Notes: generated by a model from the letters alone, not told the origin. Shown: positions 24,501-36,644, numbered from the stretch's first letter. The stretch is DNA of 64,000 bases from Oxyruncus cristatus (GCA_013399855.1 VXAY01002359.1:383776-447775); one strand, 5' to 3'. Translations and numbers: made by a program.

Positions 24501-27500
24501 ATAAACATTCACAGTCTTCCACCTATTAAGTGACTTTTTTCTCCAAAACATGCGAAGAATAAAAGATTCCTTTTAGCTTTCGCTTTGTTTACTGTTTGTT
24601 TTTCGGCATATTTTTGGAGGAAGGAAAGTAAATACTGAAATCTAAAAAAAAAAAAACAAAGAACATCTATACTGTGAACACAGAGATGATTTGGAACGTC
24701 AGGTGTTTAGTGTGAAATGAGAGAGATGTACTGAACTGACAACTACTGACCTATTAACAATCTACCCACATCAGGATGAGACAGAATACTAACACACTCA
24801 AGTACAGGTATTTTGGTATTCTGCAGTTGCACAAAGTCCCCATCTGGCTACTGACCTTTAATACACACTCTGGGGTTTTAGACACCACTAAAGCAAATAT
24901 GTAAAATTCAAACCAGACTACTTTATTAAAAATATTAATTTCCTTACCTGTTTACTCTGTTGCTAAAACATTCACGGCAGCGCATGAGCTGAGAGATGTT
25001 TATTAAATACTGCTGGATCTCAGGTTTAAAATTTTAAAACATACATTTAGTCTACATGATGTAAGCAAATAAGAACAAAGAAAATAAGCACAAAACCAGC
25101 AACACAGAAATCCCGAAGCACCGTGCTGCTGCCTAACTGGCACGGGATTCTTTCTCACTTAATCTCCATTAGGAACATTTCTGAGCAATTTCCCCTAAAC
25201 AATACATCCAAAGTCCATGCAATAAAAGCCGTGCCAGATCATTACAGGTACACATGACTATAGTTACACATTGATTTCATGCTTTTTCGTGATGCAGAAG
25301 TCACCCTTATTACTGAAGACTTTAAATGGACCAGCACACCAGCATTTAAAGGATATTTATAACATGTGGTATCGATCCAGACAATAACAACCTTATTGTT
25401 AGCTTCACTTGAGTTAAATTAAACTATAATCTAAACAATACAGCTGAACTCTAGTTCGGAACAAAAAAAAACATCCTGAAGTTCCTCACTTCTGATCCCT
25501 ACCTAAGGATCAGAAAACAAAGCTGAAGGAGCTTTATAAGTGCCCCGTAGGTGCCCCACAAGCTCCCTCCCACTCTGCTCTTGCTTATCATTGTATCTTA
25601 GTCCTCCCAACCTTGGCTCCTTCCACATAAATTGGTGGCATTCCTTCAACAGTGTCCTCCCTACAGCACAGTATGTGCCTCCTCCTCACAGGCTGCCAGC
25701 CATCCCACCATCGGCAGCCCCGGCTTTCCAGCTCCTCTCCAGAGAGGAGAGACAGCACAGCTTTCCAAGGCAGCTCCTAAGCTGGAGATGTAGGCAATGG
25801 AACCCAGTTTTTACAGAGGATAGTTACGTTTGGTTTTCTTAAATCAGTGCTTTTTTATTCCTGCAAGTGGAATTACTCCAGCTTCCAGGCAATAAGCGAG
25901 AACAGATCCAGCCAGGAAGTTTGCAGAGAACCTGCCTCAAGCTCTGCCATAAGAGAGCGGGCCAGGAACAGCCGTGAGAACCAGACAGAGGGCACTCCAG
26001 CTTCGGTGCCAGCCCCAGGGACAGACAGAGGCAGGGGTGGCAGCTGGCTGACCTCATGGAAACCAGCACAATTTGAAGACATTCAGAGCAATTTTTAACC
26101 AGGTAATCACATCCCTTCTGCCTCCTAGGCTGGCTGGGCTCTTAGAATTGTTTTTATTTGCTTATGTATTCTGGGAGGCAGTGGAAATCTTCAGGATGTT
26201 ACTATACAGAGGAGAAGATCAGGGGACAGGCTGAACAAGCTGCCAGAGCTCCTCCTAAGTCACTGTAACCCCAGTGTACTTCTCAGTCACAAGAAGCTAT
26301 TTTTCCAGTCTGTTCTTTGAACACCTAGTGAAGAAAGAGAGCTGAAATCTCGCCCAATGGATTCTGGTAAAAGGTGCAGCCTCTTTTAGTTTCATTTCTA
26401 GTTTGCCTTATCAGATATTTGCAAAGCCCTGCTGTGTGAAGGCACTGCAGGGCCCTTCCCTTGACTCTGACCTCTCAAGGAGCAAAGTTACAAAGCTTTG
26501 CTGTGGGACAAGGCAAGCACACCAAGAGGGTGACAAAGTTCCCTGGCTCCTCAGCCAGCTGACAGACAGTGCTTCAGCCTGGGGATTCCCATGCCTGGTG
26601 GAGCAGGAAGAGGTCCTCACACCCATTCCTCCATCTCCCAACAAAGACATTCACAGAAAACCTGAGCTCCAAAAGGACCCAAGATACACGTGAGTTCAGG
26701 TCACATTTGTGAATTACTCTGAAAGAACACAGGAATATTTTTTTTTTAAATACTAAAGCATTTCATTTAGGCATCTTCAATAGAGAAATTCTCAGTTTTC
26801 CCTTTTAAAATGGCATTTTTTCACTGAAGTGAACAAACAACATGGTTTTAAGCTAAGCATAAATATAAAAGATGCAACCACTGTTTACAGAAGGAAGGGT
26901 CAGATCTCACAAAATGCTTTATGTTGGCCCCATATTTAGCCTCAAGAATGAGAAAGTGGAACACAAATTCATTCTGCTATTCATCCAAATCTTATCATGA
27001 CACTTGGAGGAAAGAAAACACCTGAGGTACTGGCTCTTCCCCATCTCCATAGCCCAGTGGCTGTTGTGAGAGTTTCCTTCCCATGGCTTCTCTAGAGGTC
27101 AGAGCAGACCAGCACTCACCCAACACTTCCTGCAGTGCACAGCCTTGCACGACAAAGGCCCAAGATAGTGAATATCTTCATTTTCTTCAAACAAAAGTCA
27201 GTCTGTTTCTCATTCCTTTGCAGTTTGTGCCCATCAGTCACCACAGGGCACTAAAGCAGAGGGTGATGACCACAGAGTTCCTGCACTGGTTAACAAGCCA
27301 TTGAGAACTGCGAGTGTCTGAGCAAACCTGTCTCCAAGCTCTTATGGCAAGGAGCAAGTCAACAACAGGCATTTACTGGCTAGTGAAGAGGGATTTTAAT
27401 GCCCTCCCAGACAGAGGACAACAGATGGATATCCAACATAAACTCAGAAAGACAGAGAAGAAAAAAACACCGGTGTGTAGAGTACCTGGGGTTACACCTG

Positions 27501-30500
27501 TGATATTGAGAAACCCACATCCAGGACATACCAGGCCAGAAAGACATGTCTGGCCAGAAAGGCACGCCAAGCTTGCCTTTAAACACAAATGCAAATTTTA
27601 CTTTCCCATCCTACCTCAATGCCTCTGCATGCTCTATTGCTACTCACAAAATGAAATTCCATTTGTGCCTGGCTGGATCTTGCACCTCTATCCCTACACT
27701 GCAACACCTGCAGAAATGCAAAGGTCCAGGGGTGGCCACTCAAGAAAGCACACAGTCAAAGCAGCCAAGAAAATGCAGATGACAGCCTGCAGGAATAGGA
27801 CAGTAGGGGAATTAATGGGGAGGGATGGTAATTAGTAGCTGAGCACAAGTGATACAGACAGAATTGTTTTTACAGGAGTAGTACTGTTTTAATTTAGGCA
27901 CCACTGGAAGGACCAATACTGGCACACAGAAATGCCTGATGAAGCATAAATCTTGCAAGCACTTCAGGAGGAGCAGCTCTACCTGCATTAGTTTCCTCAG
28001 TACTTTCATCACTTTGTCCTTTTGCTGCTCTTGCTGATGGTCTTCAGAAGGTCTGTGGGATCATTTATAAAGCATGGGATTTTTTTAAGTAATTAAAGAT
28101 GTGGAAAAACAGCAAACATTTTGCATGGTCCATATGCTTGGCAGCATTTTCTTGCCTCATGACAGACCCAGCTGCCCACTACCCCTCCAGCCTTCTTCCT
28201 GCATTTGCCTACCCCAGATGCCATGGCTTTCTCCAACGCCCTCCAGGCACTCCACATTCTAGTAACTCCTGGCTCTGAGACATGCCTACAATTTCCTTAC
28301 TTGGGAGTGAAAATATTAAGAAAATAATACTTAACTGAAGAATCAGCAGATGATCTATCACAACATTTCTTTTGCTTTCCAGAAACGAGCTTATTACCCA
28401 GAGACAGCAAAGTGTGCATCGCAATTCCTGCATGGACAGCCCAGCCTGAGCGGGCTCCAGTTTTAAATAGTGACAATCTGTAATGATCACGAGCACTTGG
28501 AGAAGGAACATCCAAAACTGGAAAGTCTGACACTACACACTCTCTGAGAAGAACTCTAAAAACCATTTTTCCTAGTAAATCGCACAAAACCGTATTCTAC
28601 AGTTCAACTGAATGACAGGGAGTAACTGAATGCCAGATTATGGATCACCCCCTGAGCTGCACTCTGATCTAAGCAGCTTCCAGAAGGGGACAGCATGAGA
28701 AACAGTGTAAAATCACTCTGGTAGTCCTATCTCCAGGAATCACAAGTTTAAGGATTCAGGGATAGAAACTTGTGTCCAGACAACCCACGTGTGGACCCAC
28801 CCTCCACAAACTGCCTAACTACTAGGACACCCACAGCACCCTCAGCAGTGGATTAAAAACATTCACCTACATTGGGGAAAAAAAGTATTCCCGTATGCTT
28901 TTTACACATTTAGTGCCTAAAAATTTCACAGGATGTACCCTGACTCTTCTTGTAGCAACCAGTCTTTATAGTATTCATGACTTCATGTATTTGTATCACT
29001 TCCCCTGCAGTCACCTCTTTCCAAGCAGAAAAGTCCATCAGGACTTTCTAAACAAGATGCCATTACATTGCCATTTTCTACTATCATAAGGAAGTTCACT
29101 ACAAGACAAATTAACAAAGAAATGCCACATGGAATTTTTTTTTTTCCATGTACAATGCTGCTTTGAACAACAACAATAATTTATTTGTCATTTTCTCTCA
29201 TCTGTTCTAATCTGCTGCCCTTCTTGTCTTTCAGAGCTAAATGTCTAGAGGCAAAGTTCATTGTCTTTGTTAGGCCAATACACAGCTGTAAAATGGAAAA
29301 TAATGTAAAAAGTGGAAAACAAGCAGTAATTCTTTGAACTGTAGATAGTAAACTCTGTGCAGAACTGAAAACATCTTTTGCAGATCCATTTTAACAATTA
29401 ACAGCATTGAGACTGTTGGTGAGGTCGATGCTCGGAAGAGCTGAGAGTTCATTTCCAAACACTCAGAAGGTGTCAGAGGCTGCAGTCACAGCAACTAATA
29501 TTTCCATCCAAGCTTCTAGATCAGTGACTGTTTATCAAATGTCTTGCTAAGTGGAATCAGTGCTTGCCAACTCCTTTTCTGTTTGGGCCAAATACATTTT
29601 TAGAGCCACTGTGCTCAACGGGATTCTTTTGATCTTTCTCCAGGGTTTCAGATTGTGCCCACAAGTACTCATTTGTCTCCCCTTATTGATGACTGGCACA
29701 GGTGGGAGGAAAGCAGAGCCTTTACTATGCAGGCACCAACTGTGCACTCAGAGCTTCGCAAGCAGAGCCATGTACTGTCACAAAAATGATTCTGATAACA
29801 CTGAGGCAGCAGTAGGATCGAGATGGTGCAACACTTTCAGGCAGGACTACAGCAACACGTCCTTGGGGACACTAATAATTTTCTTCTCTGTGCTCTCTCC
29901 CCACTCCTTGACTTTCTTGAGACAGCCATTCTTTGTGACATGTTTCTCTGCTGCACCCACATATGTCAGGGAGTAGAATTTAGTTTTTTCTAAAAAGTCT
30001 TTTTTTAAAAACATGTCCCAGAGTAGCAGCTGGGCAGAAAAGCTGTCTTTCTCAGTAAGATATGAAGTCAGCTTTGCTAAATAGACTCTTCCCTGAAACT
30101 TCCCTGGAAATCTGCAAGACCAATTGAAACAACTCTCTTGCTAAAACATGGTACTATTTACATGACACCTTCCATTCCGCTCTCAAAACACAGGAAAAAG
30201 GCTGCAAGCATAATTCTGACAGACCAAACTGGAGGAAACAACACACAGAGAGTTCAAATGACCTGTTGAAAGTTTGTCACTTGTGAGTCTGAATAAATCG
30301 TATTCTTGGTTTGTAACCCAGCAAACCGTTATTTCTTGACTCATAACCCAGTGTTAACAACCCCTTCCCGGAGACCGGATGACAGAGGAATTTTAAGTGA
30401 GGGTTCCCTGACAAAAGTATCCTTTCACAGCACTGGATCTACAACAGTAGAACAGGGTAAGGCTGGCAGCTCTAGTTAATGTAATAACACTAGCAAGGGT

Positions 30501-32085
30501 TTATACTATGAGCACAGGAAAAAAAAAAAAATTAATTGTAAGAATGCACACTCACCTTGTAAAATACAGCAGACAGTCTCCAAATTGTCAATAAGCAGTA
30601 CTATTGTGAGCAGAGCTCCCCTAGGACCATCGTGAGTGCTTTGAAAACTGGCATTTGTGAAGTATGTGCATCAAGGAGAGTTCTGAGATCAGCTTCCCTG
30701 AAATCAGCTCCCATATTTACTGACCTTCAAGGGCAAAATAGGAACTCCGGTTGTTTACGTAAGCTTTATCAGAGGGAATTGGATATGCAAGGCTATCTTA
30801 GGGTGTAACCAGAAAAGTTACATCTATATGGGGACTTAAGGTGTGGAGATTGCATTGCCATCTGTAAGTTCATTACTGTGCATATTCTATTTGCATATAT
30901 AATGACAGGTACACCTTCCTAAATACAGTGGACTAACACATATTTAGCATTCTGGCTAAACCACTGAGAAGAAACAACATAGCTCTGCCTTTGAGGATAC
31001 AGACAACAGCACTTGGCCTCTGCTGAAGGAGTTGAGAGATTCCTGTTTGGCTGCACTGCCAGTAACTGGTATTACAGGTGCACACAATGGGCAAAGTGTG
31101 CAAGACAAGTCTGAATTATCAAGCAGTGAGACGGCTTCTACATTAAGAGGCATCACTGACCATCTCACTGCTTGAGAGCCCACAGTCATCCTTGGGGAAA
31201 ATCCAGCCATTGCCCTCAAGATACTGGTCATCACGCTTAGCAAAAGAGAATACGTACAGCAATCTTTACTGGTCCCAGCAAACCCCCGCCAAGCAGCAGC
31301 AGTGGAGAGCCCAAGAGCCTCCCTCCTTTCCAAGCCCAAACAAGTCGCTGCTGCGCCCCTGCCCAGCCGTGGGGCCGGGTCACCCAGCCCGGTGACCAGC
31401 GGACAAGGGGCACAACCAGCCCCACAGGCTCCCTTACTTGGTGGAGGGCTGGAGCCAAATTCCTACACCCCCGCGAGTCCAGGCAGCGGAGCAGAGGCAC
31501 CCGACCTGGAGGCAAGGCTGCTGTCCAAGCTTTCCACTTACCTGGCGCCAGAGAACACCCCTGGGGAAAGGCTCTTCCCGGTGATCCTGTCACAAGAAAA
31601 CCCACTGCCCAACACTGACCCGCTCTGCACCAGTCAGCCAAAAGACAGAGATCCATCTGAAACCACATTCGATCCTTCTCCGGGCACTGGAGCCGACTCG
31701 AACCTCAGCTCCTCAAGTTACAGGAAGGCTTTATGAAACCTCCCTGTAACAGCCTTTTTTTCCTGGTTGGCCACGAAAGGCCGTCGGCGTGACCCGAGCT
31801 CACCCCGAGGGTCGGGAAAACAGAAAGCAGAATATGTAACTTACATTTCCCCAAAGAAAAGGTGCAAACCTTGCGGAAAACCCGCTTGGAAACGGCATTT
31901 CAGCCTGTCGGCGCAGCCGGTGCTGAGGAGAGCGGAGCAGCCCCGGTGCGCCCGGCCTCCCCCCGAGCCCTGACAAGGAGCCCCTCGGGGGCTCCGCGGC
32001 CCGGGGAGCATAGGGGAGCACCGGGGGCGAAGGCGGGGGCGGCGGGGCAGGGCGGCTGGTCCCGGTGCTGTCGGACACTTACCAT
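15525..32085 (-). CDS. AP1S3: AP-1 complex subunit sigma-3 (complete, 5 coding exons)
   Basis: Small (sigma) subunit of the AP-1 clathrin adaptor heterotetramer, which sorts cargo carrying acidic dileucine signals between trans-Golgi network and endosomes. Joining 32085-32083, 19017-18839, 17657-17549, 16656-16519 and 15560-15525 gives 465 bases: 154 codons plus TAA, the length I recall for the human protein. All junctions have GT/AG and keep frame. The longin-like sigma fold is recognisable from the [15 protein letters not shown] start, the ASLYFCCAI core strand, the [18 protein letters not shown] segment and [13 protein letters not shown]. Arg15, which contacts the dileucine signal in sigma subunits, is present. 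Phe4 and Arg33, altered in reported human pustular psoriasis variants, are both conserved. The short C-terminus [11 protein letters not shown] resembles sigma-1C rather than sigma-1A or 1B, which have longer acidic tails. The next gene on this strand is WDFY1. Confidence 0.97.
15566..15582. repeat. A17 homopolymer (T17 on the AP1S3 strand)
   Basis: Seventeen consecutive A on the plus strand. On the transcribed minus strand it is the pyrimidine tract ending 5 bases before the AP1S3 exon 5 boundary, so length polymorphism here sits inside a splice acceptor. Confidence 0.95.
16183..16212. repeat. AT-rich TA microsatellite in AP1S3 intron 4
   Basis: An imperfect TATATA/TACATA run within the AT-rich 3' half of intron 4. 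No gene content was seen around it. Confidence 0.8.
16519..16656 (-). CDS. AP1S3: AP1S3 exon 4 (residues 98-143)
   Basis: The acceptor is ...GTTCTGACAG before GTGTGTGAG, and the donor is CAGGAG followed by GTAAGGCAG. The 138-base, phase-0 exon encodes [20 protein letters not shown], the [10 protein letters not shown] turn and the [10 protein letters not shown] helix. The reading frame continues 49 codons into intron 4 before a stop at 16369, so intron retention would replace the normal 11-residue tail. Confidence 0.96.
17549..17657 (-). CDS. AP1S3: AP1S3 exon 3 (residues 61-97)
   Basis: The acceptor is ...TTTCCCCAG before GTATGCC, and the donor is GGAAAC followed by GTAGGTTT. The 109-base exon completes Arg61 and encodes [20 protein letters not shown] through LLDKYFGN. 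This is the most conserved core of clathrin adaptor small chains: hydrophobic strand, acidic turn, then the long helix. Confidence 0.97.
18839..19017 (-). CDS. AP1S3: AP1S3 exon 2 (residues 2-60)
   Basis: The acceptor is ...TTTACTCTAG before ATACAC, and the donor is AAAAG followed by GTGTGAGT. The 179-base exon encodes [19 protein letters not shown] and continues to the [10 protein letters not shown] segment, with Arg61 split over the next junction. It holds the N-terminal strand and first helix of the sigma fold, the basic KEKKK stretch near residues 26-30, and Arg15, Phe4 and Arg33. Confidence 0.97.
19018..32082 (-). other. AP1S3: AP1S3 intron 1 (13.1 kb)
   Basis: Donor GTAAGT at 32082-32077, acceptor CTCTAG at 19023-19018. 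This intron makes up about four-fifths of the gene span. Its right-hand end, 31.4-32.0 kb, belongs to the CpG island. Open frames inside it, for example 27314-27835 on the plus strand, show no family resemblance. The span 27534-27560 carries a small 18-bp-period duplication of GGCCAGAAA. I saw no nested gene, no clear transposon and no RNA gene. The stretch therefore holds intronic sequence with possible regulatory elements that cannot be read directly. Confidence 0.85.
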
Positions 32086-32250
32086 GGTGTGGAGCGCAGG
32101 CTGGGAGCCGGCGCGGCCCCGGCCCGGCCCGGGTGGCTCCCGGGCGCTCCCTCCGCCCTCCCCTCCCCGCGCCAGGTGAGGCCCGGCCGCATCGCGCCTT
32201 CCCACAATGCCCCGAACGGGAACTCCCCGGGCGCCTCCTCCCGCTGCCGC
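32083..32250 (-). CDS. AP1S3: AP1S3 exon 1: 5'UTR plus the ATG codon only
   Basis: On the minus strand the sequence reads CCACACC-ATG and then GTAAGT, so the start codon (32085-32083) is the last codon of exon 1 and the donor follows directly. This one-codon coding exon fits the intron position of sigma-1 genes. It explains why exon 2 starts at codon 2 (ATA, Ile) with no methionine before it. The 5' limit (about 32250) is a guess, since there is no clear TATA box and the surroundings are CpG-rich. The frame stays open far upstream of this ATG, as described in the findings. Confidence 0.9.
32199..32205 (-). promoter_or_regulatory. RBPJ-type core GTGGGAA
   Basis: On the minus strand the sequence reads TGTGGGAA, the core bound by the Notch effector RBPJ, about 115 bp upstream of the AP1S3 ATG. 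A seven-base core is weak evidence by itself. Confidence 0.2.
32218..32227. promoter_or_regulatory. kappaB-consensus site in the AP1S3 promoter
   Basis: GGGAACTCCC fits the NF-kappaB consensus GGGRNNYYCC at all ten positions, about 135 bp upstream of the ATG. In a GC-rich island a chance match is quite possible. Function is inference. Confidence 0.35.
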
Positions 32251-34447
32251 GGGCCGAAGGGCAGCACAGCTGGGCGGCCCCGTGCCAGGGCAGCCTGGGC
32301 TCCGCGGCACCGCCGTGCCCACCGCGCCCGGCTCTGGGCGGTGACGGGCCGGGTGTGCCGAGCCCCCGCCTGCTGTCCCCCTGTACGTGCGGGACCGCTC
32401 CAAGGGCACCCTCCTCACCATGGCACCCTTCTCACCACAGCACCTTCCTCCCCACAGCACCCGAGATTCATAAAAAGGCAGTTCTTGCTGTCCATTGGCT
32501 CTAGGTCCTGTCAGGCATTCATACCCTGAAGACACCGGTAGATCTGCAGGCACGATTGCTCTGTAACCCATCTCCCAGAGCAATCCCATCTCCATCAAAA
32601 TGAAACTCGGATAGTTTAAATACCTTAAATGGCTGGGATTTGCTAACCTTGTGCTTTTTGATGGAGCTGGATGAGAGGGCAAGTCATCAGCAAATCCCTG
32701 TAACCTCTGGCAGGGATTTGCTGATAAGCAGCTGGTGCCAAAAGAATGTGCAACATCCACAGACTCAGCACTTGAATCAAAAGCTCTAAATCCAGGCCTA
32801 AGGCTTCTCAAGCTCATATGAGGGGTCTGATCCAGATGCAAACTACCACAAGCATAAAATGAGAAGATTTAGGATGTTTAAGTCCTATGTTTGTAATCTA
32901 AAGGAGATTCATCCCTCCAGCGCAGCATGCACCTAGCCCCAGGCACAGTGTGTCTGGATTCAGGATATGGATCACATCTGCTCATGGAAGAGCTGTGCCC
33001 TGCTCTTGGGTGCAGTGCTAGATGCATCCGAGTCATCAGTGAAAATGGGAAAGAAATCCAAAGGGGCTTGGGGACTTTAGGGGACACTGTAGTGTCAGTG
33101 ATAACCTCTCTTCAGCCTCTGGCTTCAGCAAAGGGGAGAGATCCTTGGCCAAAAGCAATGGTGCATGTATAGCTGAGAGGGCAACTGGGTTTAAATCTGC
33201 TCCCAGCTGGAAATGCCTATTTGCAAGAGCAAATGCATGTGTGTGCTCCTTATACTCATTTAACAGTGTGGAAGTAATTTCCACATTTCCCTAAGAATGC
33301 ATGACCCTACTCCTCTTGGCCTTCCATAAGCTTTGATTTGGGCTGTTCTTCACAGAGTCTTTCACTGCTGCTTCCTCAGTTCTGGTTTCTGCATGTTCCA
33401 GCCCCATCCCACCCAGCAGCACATCACATGCTGTGCTGTGGCACTCCTAGCTGCCAGGTGCTCTGGTTTCATTTGTGCACAACACAAGAAGTACAAATCC
33501 CAGCTGCCTACAGATCTCACTGATGCTTCACCTGTTCACTTGCCCCTGGCCTCTATCTTTCTTGAGTACACATCCCAGCCCATAAAGCAGTACTATCTGC
33601 AGACCCCAGGAACACACTTGCCCCTTTTTGCCCAGCTGGGCAGTACACACCATGCCATGCTGCCAAACTGCACTACCTCACTCGTTTTGCTGGGGCACCA
33701 TCTTGCCCTCAGTGAGCGTGCCAAAGACACACTTACTGCAATAAACATCTGTAAAACAGACCAGAATCTTTCAGATTCTCTGAAAGATAGCTGGGATGAG
33801 TAAACAGGCCACATTAAGTGCCACAGTGCCCACACTGCCTTTCCAAGGAGGTGAACGTCTGCCTTCCCCACAACCCTGTTCATGCTCCTGCCCCTTGCGG
33901 TCCCCAGCTCTACCTACTGTGGCCTGTGCAGAATAACAGAGAGCTGGCTGCACTTAGACCCAAACACGCTGTCGGTGAACAGGGAGCGTTCCCAGATACC
34001 ACTGCAGCACTGGGAAAGCCAAGTGTCCGTGAACACTCAGAGCTGGATTTGCCTTACATGCAAGAATCTGGACACCACAGTACCCGCTGTACTACAGAAG
34101 TGGGGCATCAACACTTTCACCTCCAAAATGAATTTGAAATTAAGGGATGAGCATACCCCTCAATCCCTACCTATGCAATTTACTCAGGTGATAGACAGTA
34201 ATTTCTTTTTTGCTTAACAACCCTCTCCCAATAATCTTACTTTTCTGGGCAAAAATCTTACCTAATTAGGCCCATAAGCTCAAGACAACCAGCCTGCTGC
34301 TTTTGTGTTTTTGCAAGTAATCAGAAAAAAACCACCAGCAGCAAATACATAATGCATGCACTACACATGAACAGCAGTGGCCAAAATCATCCCATTATGG
34401 CCAATCTTGGAGGCTGGCAGAGAGAAGCAGCCCTACAGAATCAAGGC

Positions 34448-34491
34448 TGAAAATATAGGATATAGGAAATATAGGATGAAAATATAGGATC
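34448..34491. repeat. Degenerate tandem repeat of GAAAATATAGGAT type
   Basis: ATATAGGAT-like units recur in tandem over about 44 bases, with outer copies of GAAAATATAGGAT and a shorter unit between them. Probably slippage-derived. Confidence 0.8.
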
Positions 34492-34862
34492 ATACCTAAA
34501 TTAGATGCTTTCCAGCTCAGAAAGACAGGCTGCACTTAATGACTACCTAACAGGCAGTGGTAAGGACTTGGAATTCTCCCCTCCCTGCCTCTCTGCACTA
34601 GCACTGTGTACCTGCATAATGTTCTGATAAGGAAGGTAAGCATCTTCTAGTGGTTCCTACCTGGGAATTTTGAGCTACCAGTGTCACTCAGCAATGGGAG
34701 CAGGGAAGGCAGCTGTAGTACACAGTTGTGCCAGGTGAACCGATGGGGTGAACTCATTCCAGTAAAATGCCAGACTATGGACTCCATCCAGCCCTTCCCC
34801 TAGGATGAGTTAATTAATTTGAATATGAAAGCTTGCAAAGTAATGCAAATTTATCTATCTAA

Positions 34863-34892
34863 CTCAAAACTGCCGCAAAAGGCAGTTTTGAG
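34863..34892. repeat. Perfect inverted repeat: 12-bp stem, 6-base loop
   Basis: CTCAAAACTGCC (34863-34874) and its exact complement GGCAGTTTTGAG (34881-34892) flank GCAAAA. The pairing stops at an A/A mismatch outside. A T-rich stretch (CTTCTTTTTT) follows. It is not associated with any exon. Confidence 0.95.
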
Positions 34893-36644
34893 ATCCTTCT
34901 TTTTTGGCTTCTGCCTCTGCCTGGAAGAAGATGTTCATACTCCTTTATTAAGGGCCCTTTGAAATAGGCTTTTAAGCGAGGCAAGCAGCTTTTTTACTGC
35001 TGCTGGATATTGTGTCCTCTTTGCTTATACTCCACTCTTCTAGCAGCTTGTAGCATTCAGAAGCAGAAGATGTTCACACCAAGAGTTACAGTGGATTTAG
35101 CGAGTGCCTACACCAGCTGTAAAAGCTGCTCTAGCTCCTAGGTATCAGTTCTGGTGAGTTTGGGCATTATTTACTTGAAAAAAAGTCATTGCTAAAATGT
35201 CCAATGCCTAAATCTGCAACAGGCTTTGTCTTAGACCCTCTTAATCTCTGCAAGCTTTATGCACTGCAGAAGCTAATCTTGGACCATACAAGTAAAGCTA
35301 TATATTCACTGACGATTTACAATTGATTGGGAAGTTATGTTCCTGTACATTTCCAAAGAAACAAACAAATCCTGACAGCTCCAATTAAGAGACAAACTAC
35401 TGTCTAAAAAACAGCAGGGAGTGAACAAAATATAACATTCTCACTTTGTTCTTAAAAAAAAGGCACAAAAACTCCTTCTGAAAAAAACCCAAACCAAATC
35501 CAAGCATCTTTATATTGCAGAAAGGCAGCTTTTTCCTGACATTGAGTACCACGACAAATGAGGCAGAACACTGGCCATTTACCTGACTCTAGCCAGCACA
35601 TGCCTTGCTGTAACTTTTCAGCACCTGAACTGAGCTGACAGACTTCAGGTAAGTAGCCCTGTACAAACCAAGGAGTTGAGGCTAATGAAAACTCCACTTG
35701 GTGATTTTTCATAGGAGACCTGCTGTGCAGGTTTTTTTCCACTTGATACTAGGTCTGTGGGGGAAAGAAAAAACTTTAAAAGCCCAATCTAAATTCAGCT
35801 GCAGGAGGTAGCTTTTAATTGCACTTTGGATCAATAGAGAAGCAACCTAACACTTGCTCTTGGTTACTAGGCAGGGACTTGTACTTTTCCAGACTGCCTT
35901 TCATATGTTCCCTTTTCCTTATTTGCTCACACAGTCTGGATTCTCCACAGTTTAAGTGCAGAACAAAGCATTCATATCACTAGAGTACATACCAAATTAC
36001 ATATCTGTGCCACAGATTCTGGTACCTTATCAGCAGCAACAGCATGTTCAGTAAGTAGTCCCAACATTTAAGTAGTTTAAAGTATTAGAAAAGTGTTAAA
36101 AATAGTCTCAAATCCTTACAGCCCGTACTGAAGTGATAGGCATACAAGCACTTAAAGGGTGACAAATAATTTCATTTCCCAGCTGTATAAAATTAAGAGC
36201 AGGCCAAAAGGTAGACAGATATTAACAAAACTCCATCCAGAACTCTGCTTCAATCAAAGAAAATGTGTTATTGTAGCCCTCTTGTGTTCAGTTGGATTTA
36301 CAGCTTTTAAATCCACAGCACCCTTCCTCATCACTCCTGAAATCACGGCTCTGCATGCTTTAACCACACTGCCAGCCAGCTCTTTGCCCTGTACACCTTC
36401 CCTCAGTTTCTTTCATGTTTTTCCTCTTTCCATCCTGGTTGTAAAATCAGACCATGCTCCTGAAACAGCAGAGTGCTCATCTGGTATATTCACAACGTGA
36501 AACAAGAACACTGCTGTTCTGGAGCAGGAGGACCAGGACACTCCTCGTTGCTTGTGAGCATGCTTACATTCCCAGCATTTCTCCTCCATAAAGGGACTGT
36601 AATGAGCAAAATTTACAGCCTTATTTCTCTCTTTTAGTTAATAC

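Larger units (their letters stand above)
31370..32420. promoter_or_regulatory. CpG island and promoter of AP1S3
   Basis: Dense CpG and G+C over about 1 kb, peaking at 31.8-32.35 kb around exon 1. There is no convincing TATA box, as is usual for a broadly expressed adaptor gene. It includes GC-box-like CCCGGCCCGG stretches, a kappaB-consensus decamer at 32218-32227 and an RBPJ-type core at 32199-32205. Boundaries are by eye. Confidence 0.85.

Noticed and set aside
27314..27835. 173-codon plus-strand open frame in AP1S3 intron 1
   Set aside because: No family resemblance. Part of it is a local 18-bp duplication, and short overlapping frames exist on the minus strand.
33333..34217. Several overlapping open frames upstream of AP1S3
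   Set aside because: They cover the same bases in several frames and both strands and look compositional. No promoter or splice structure ties them together.
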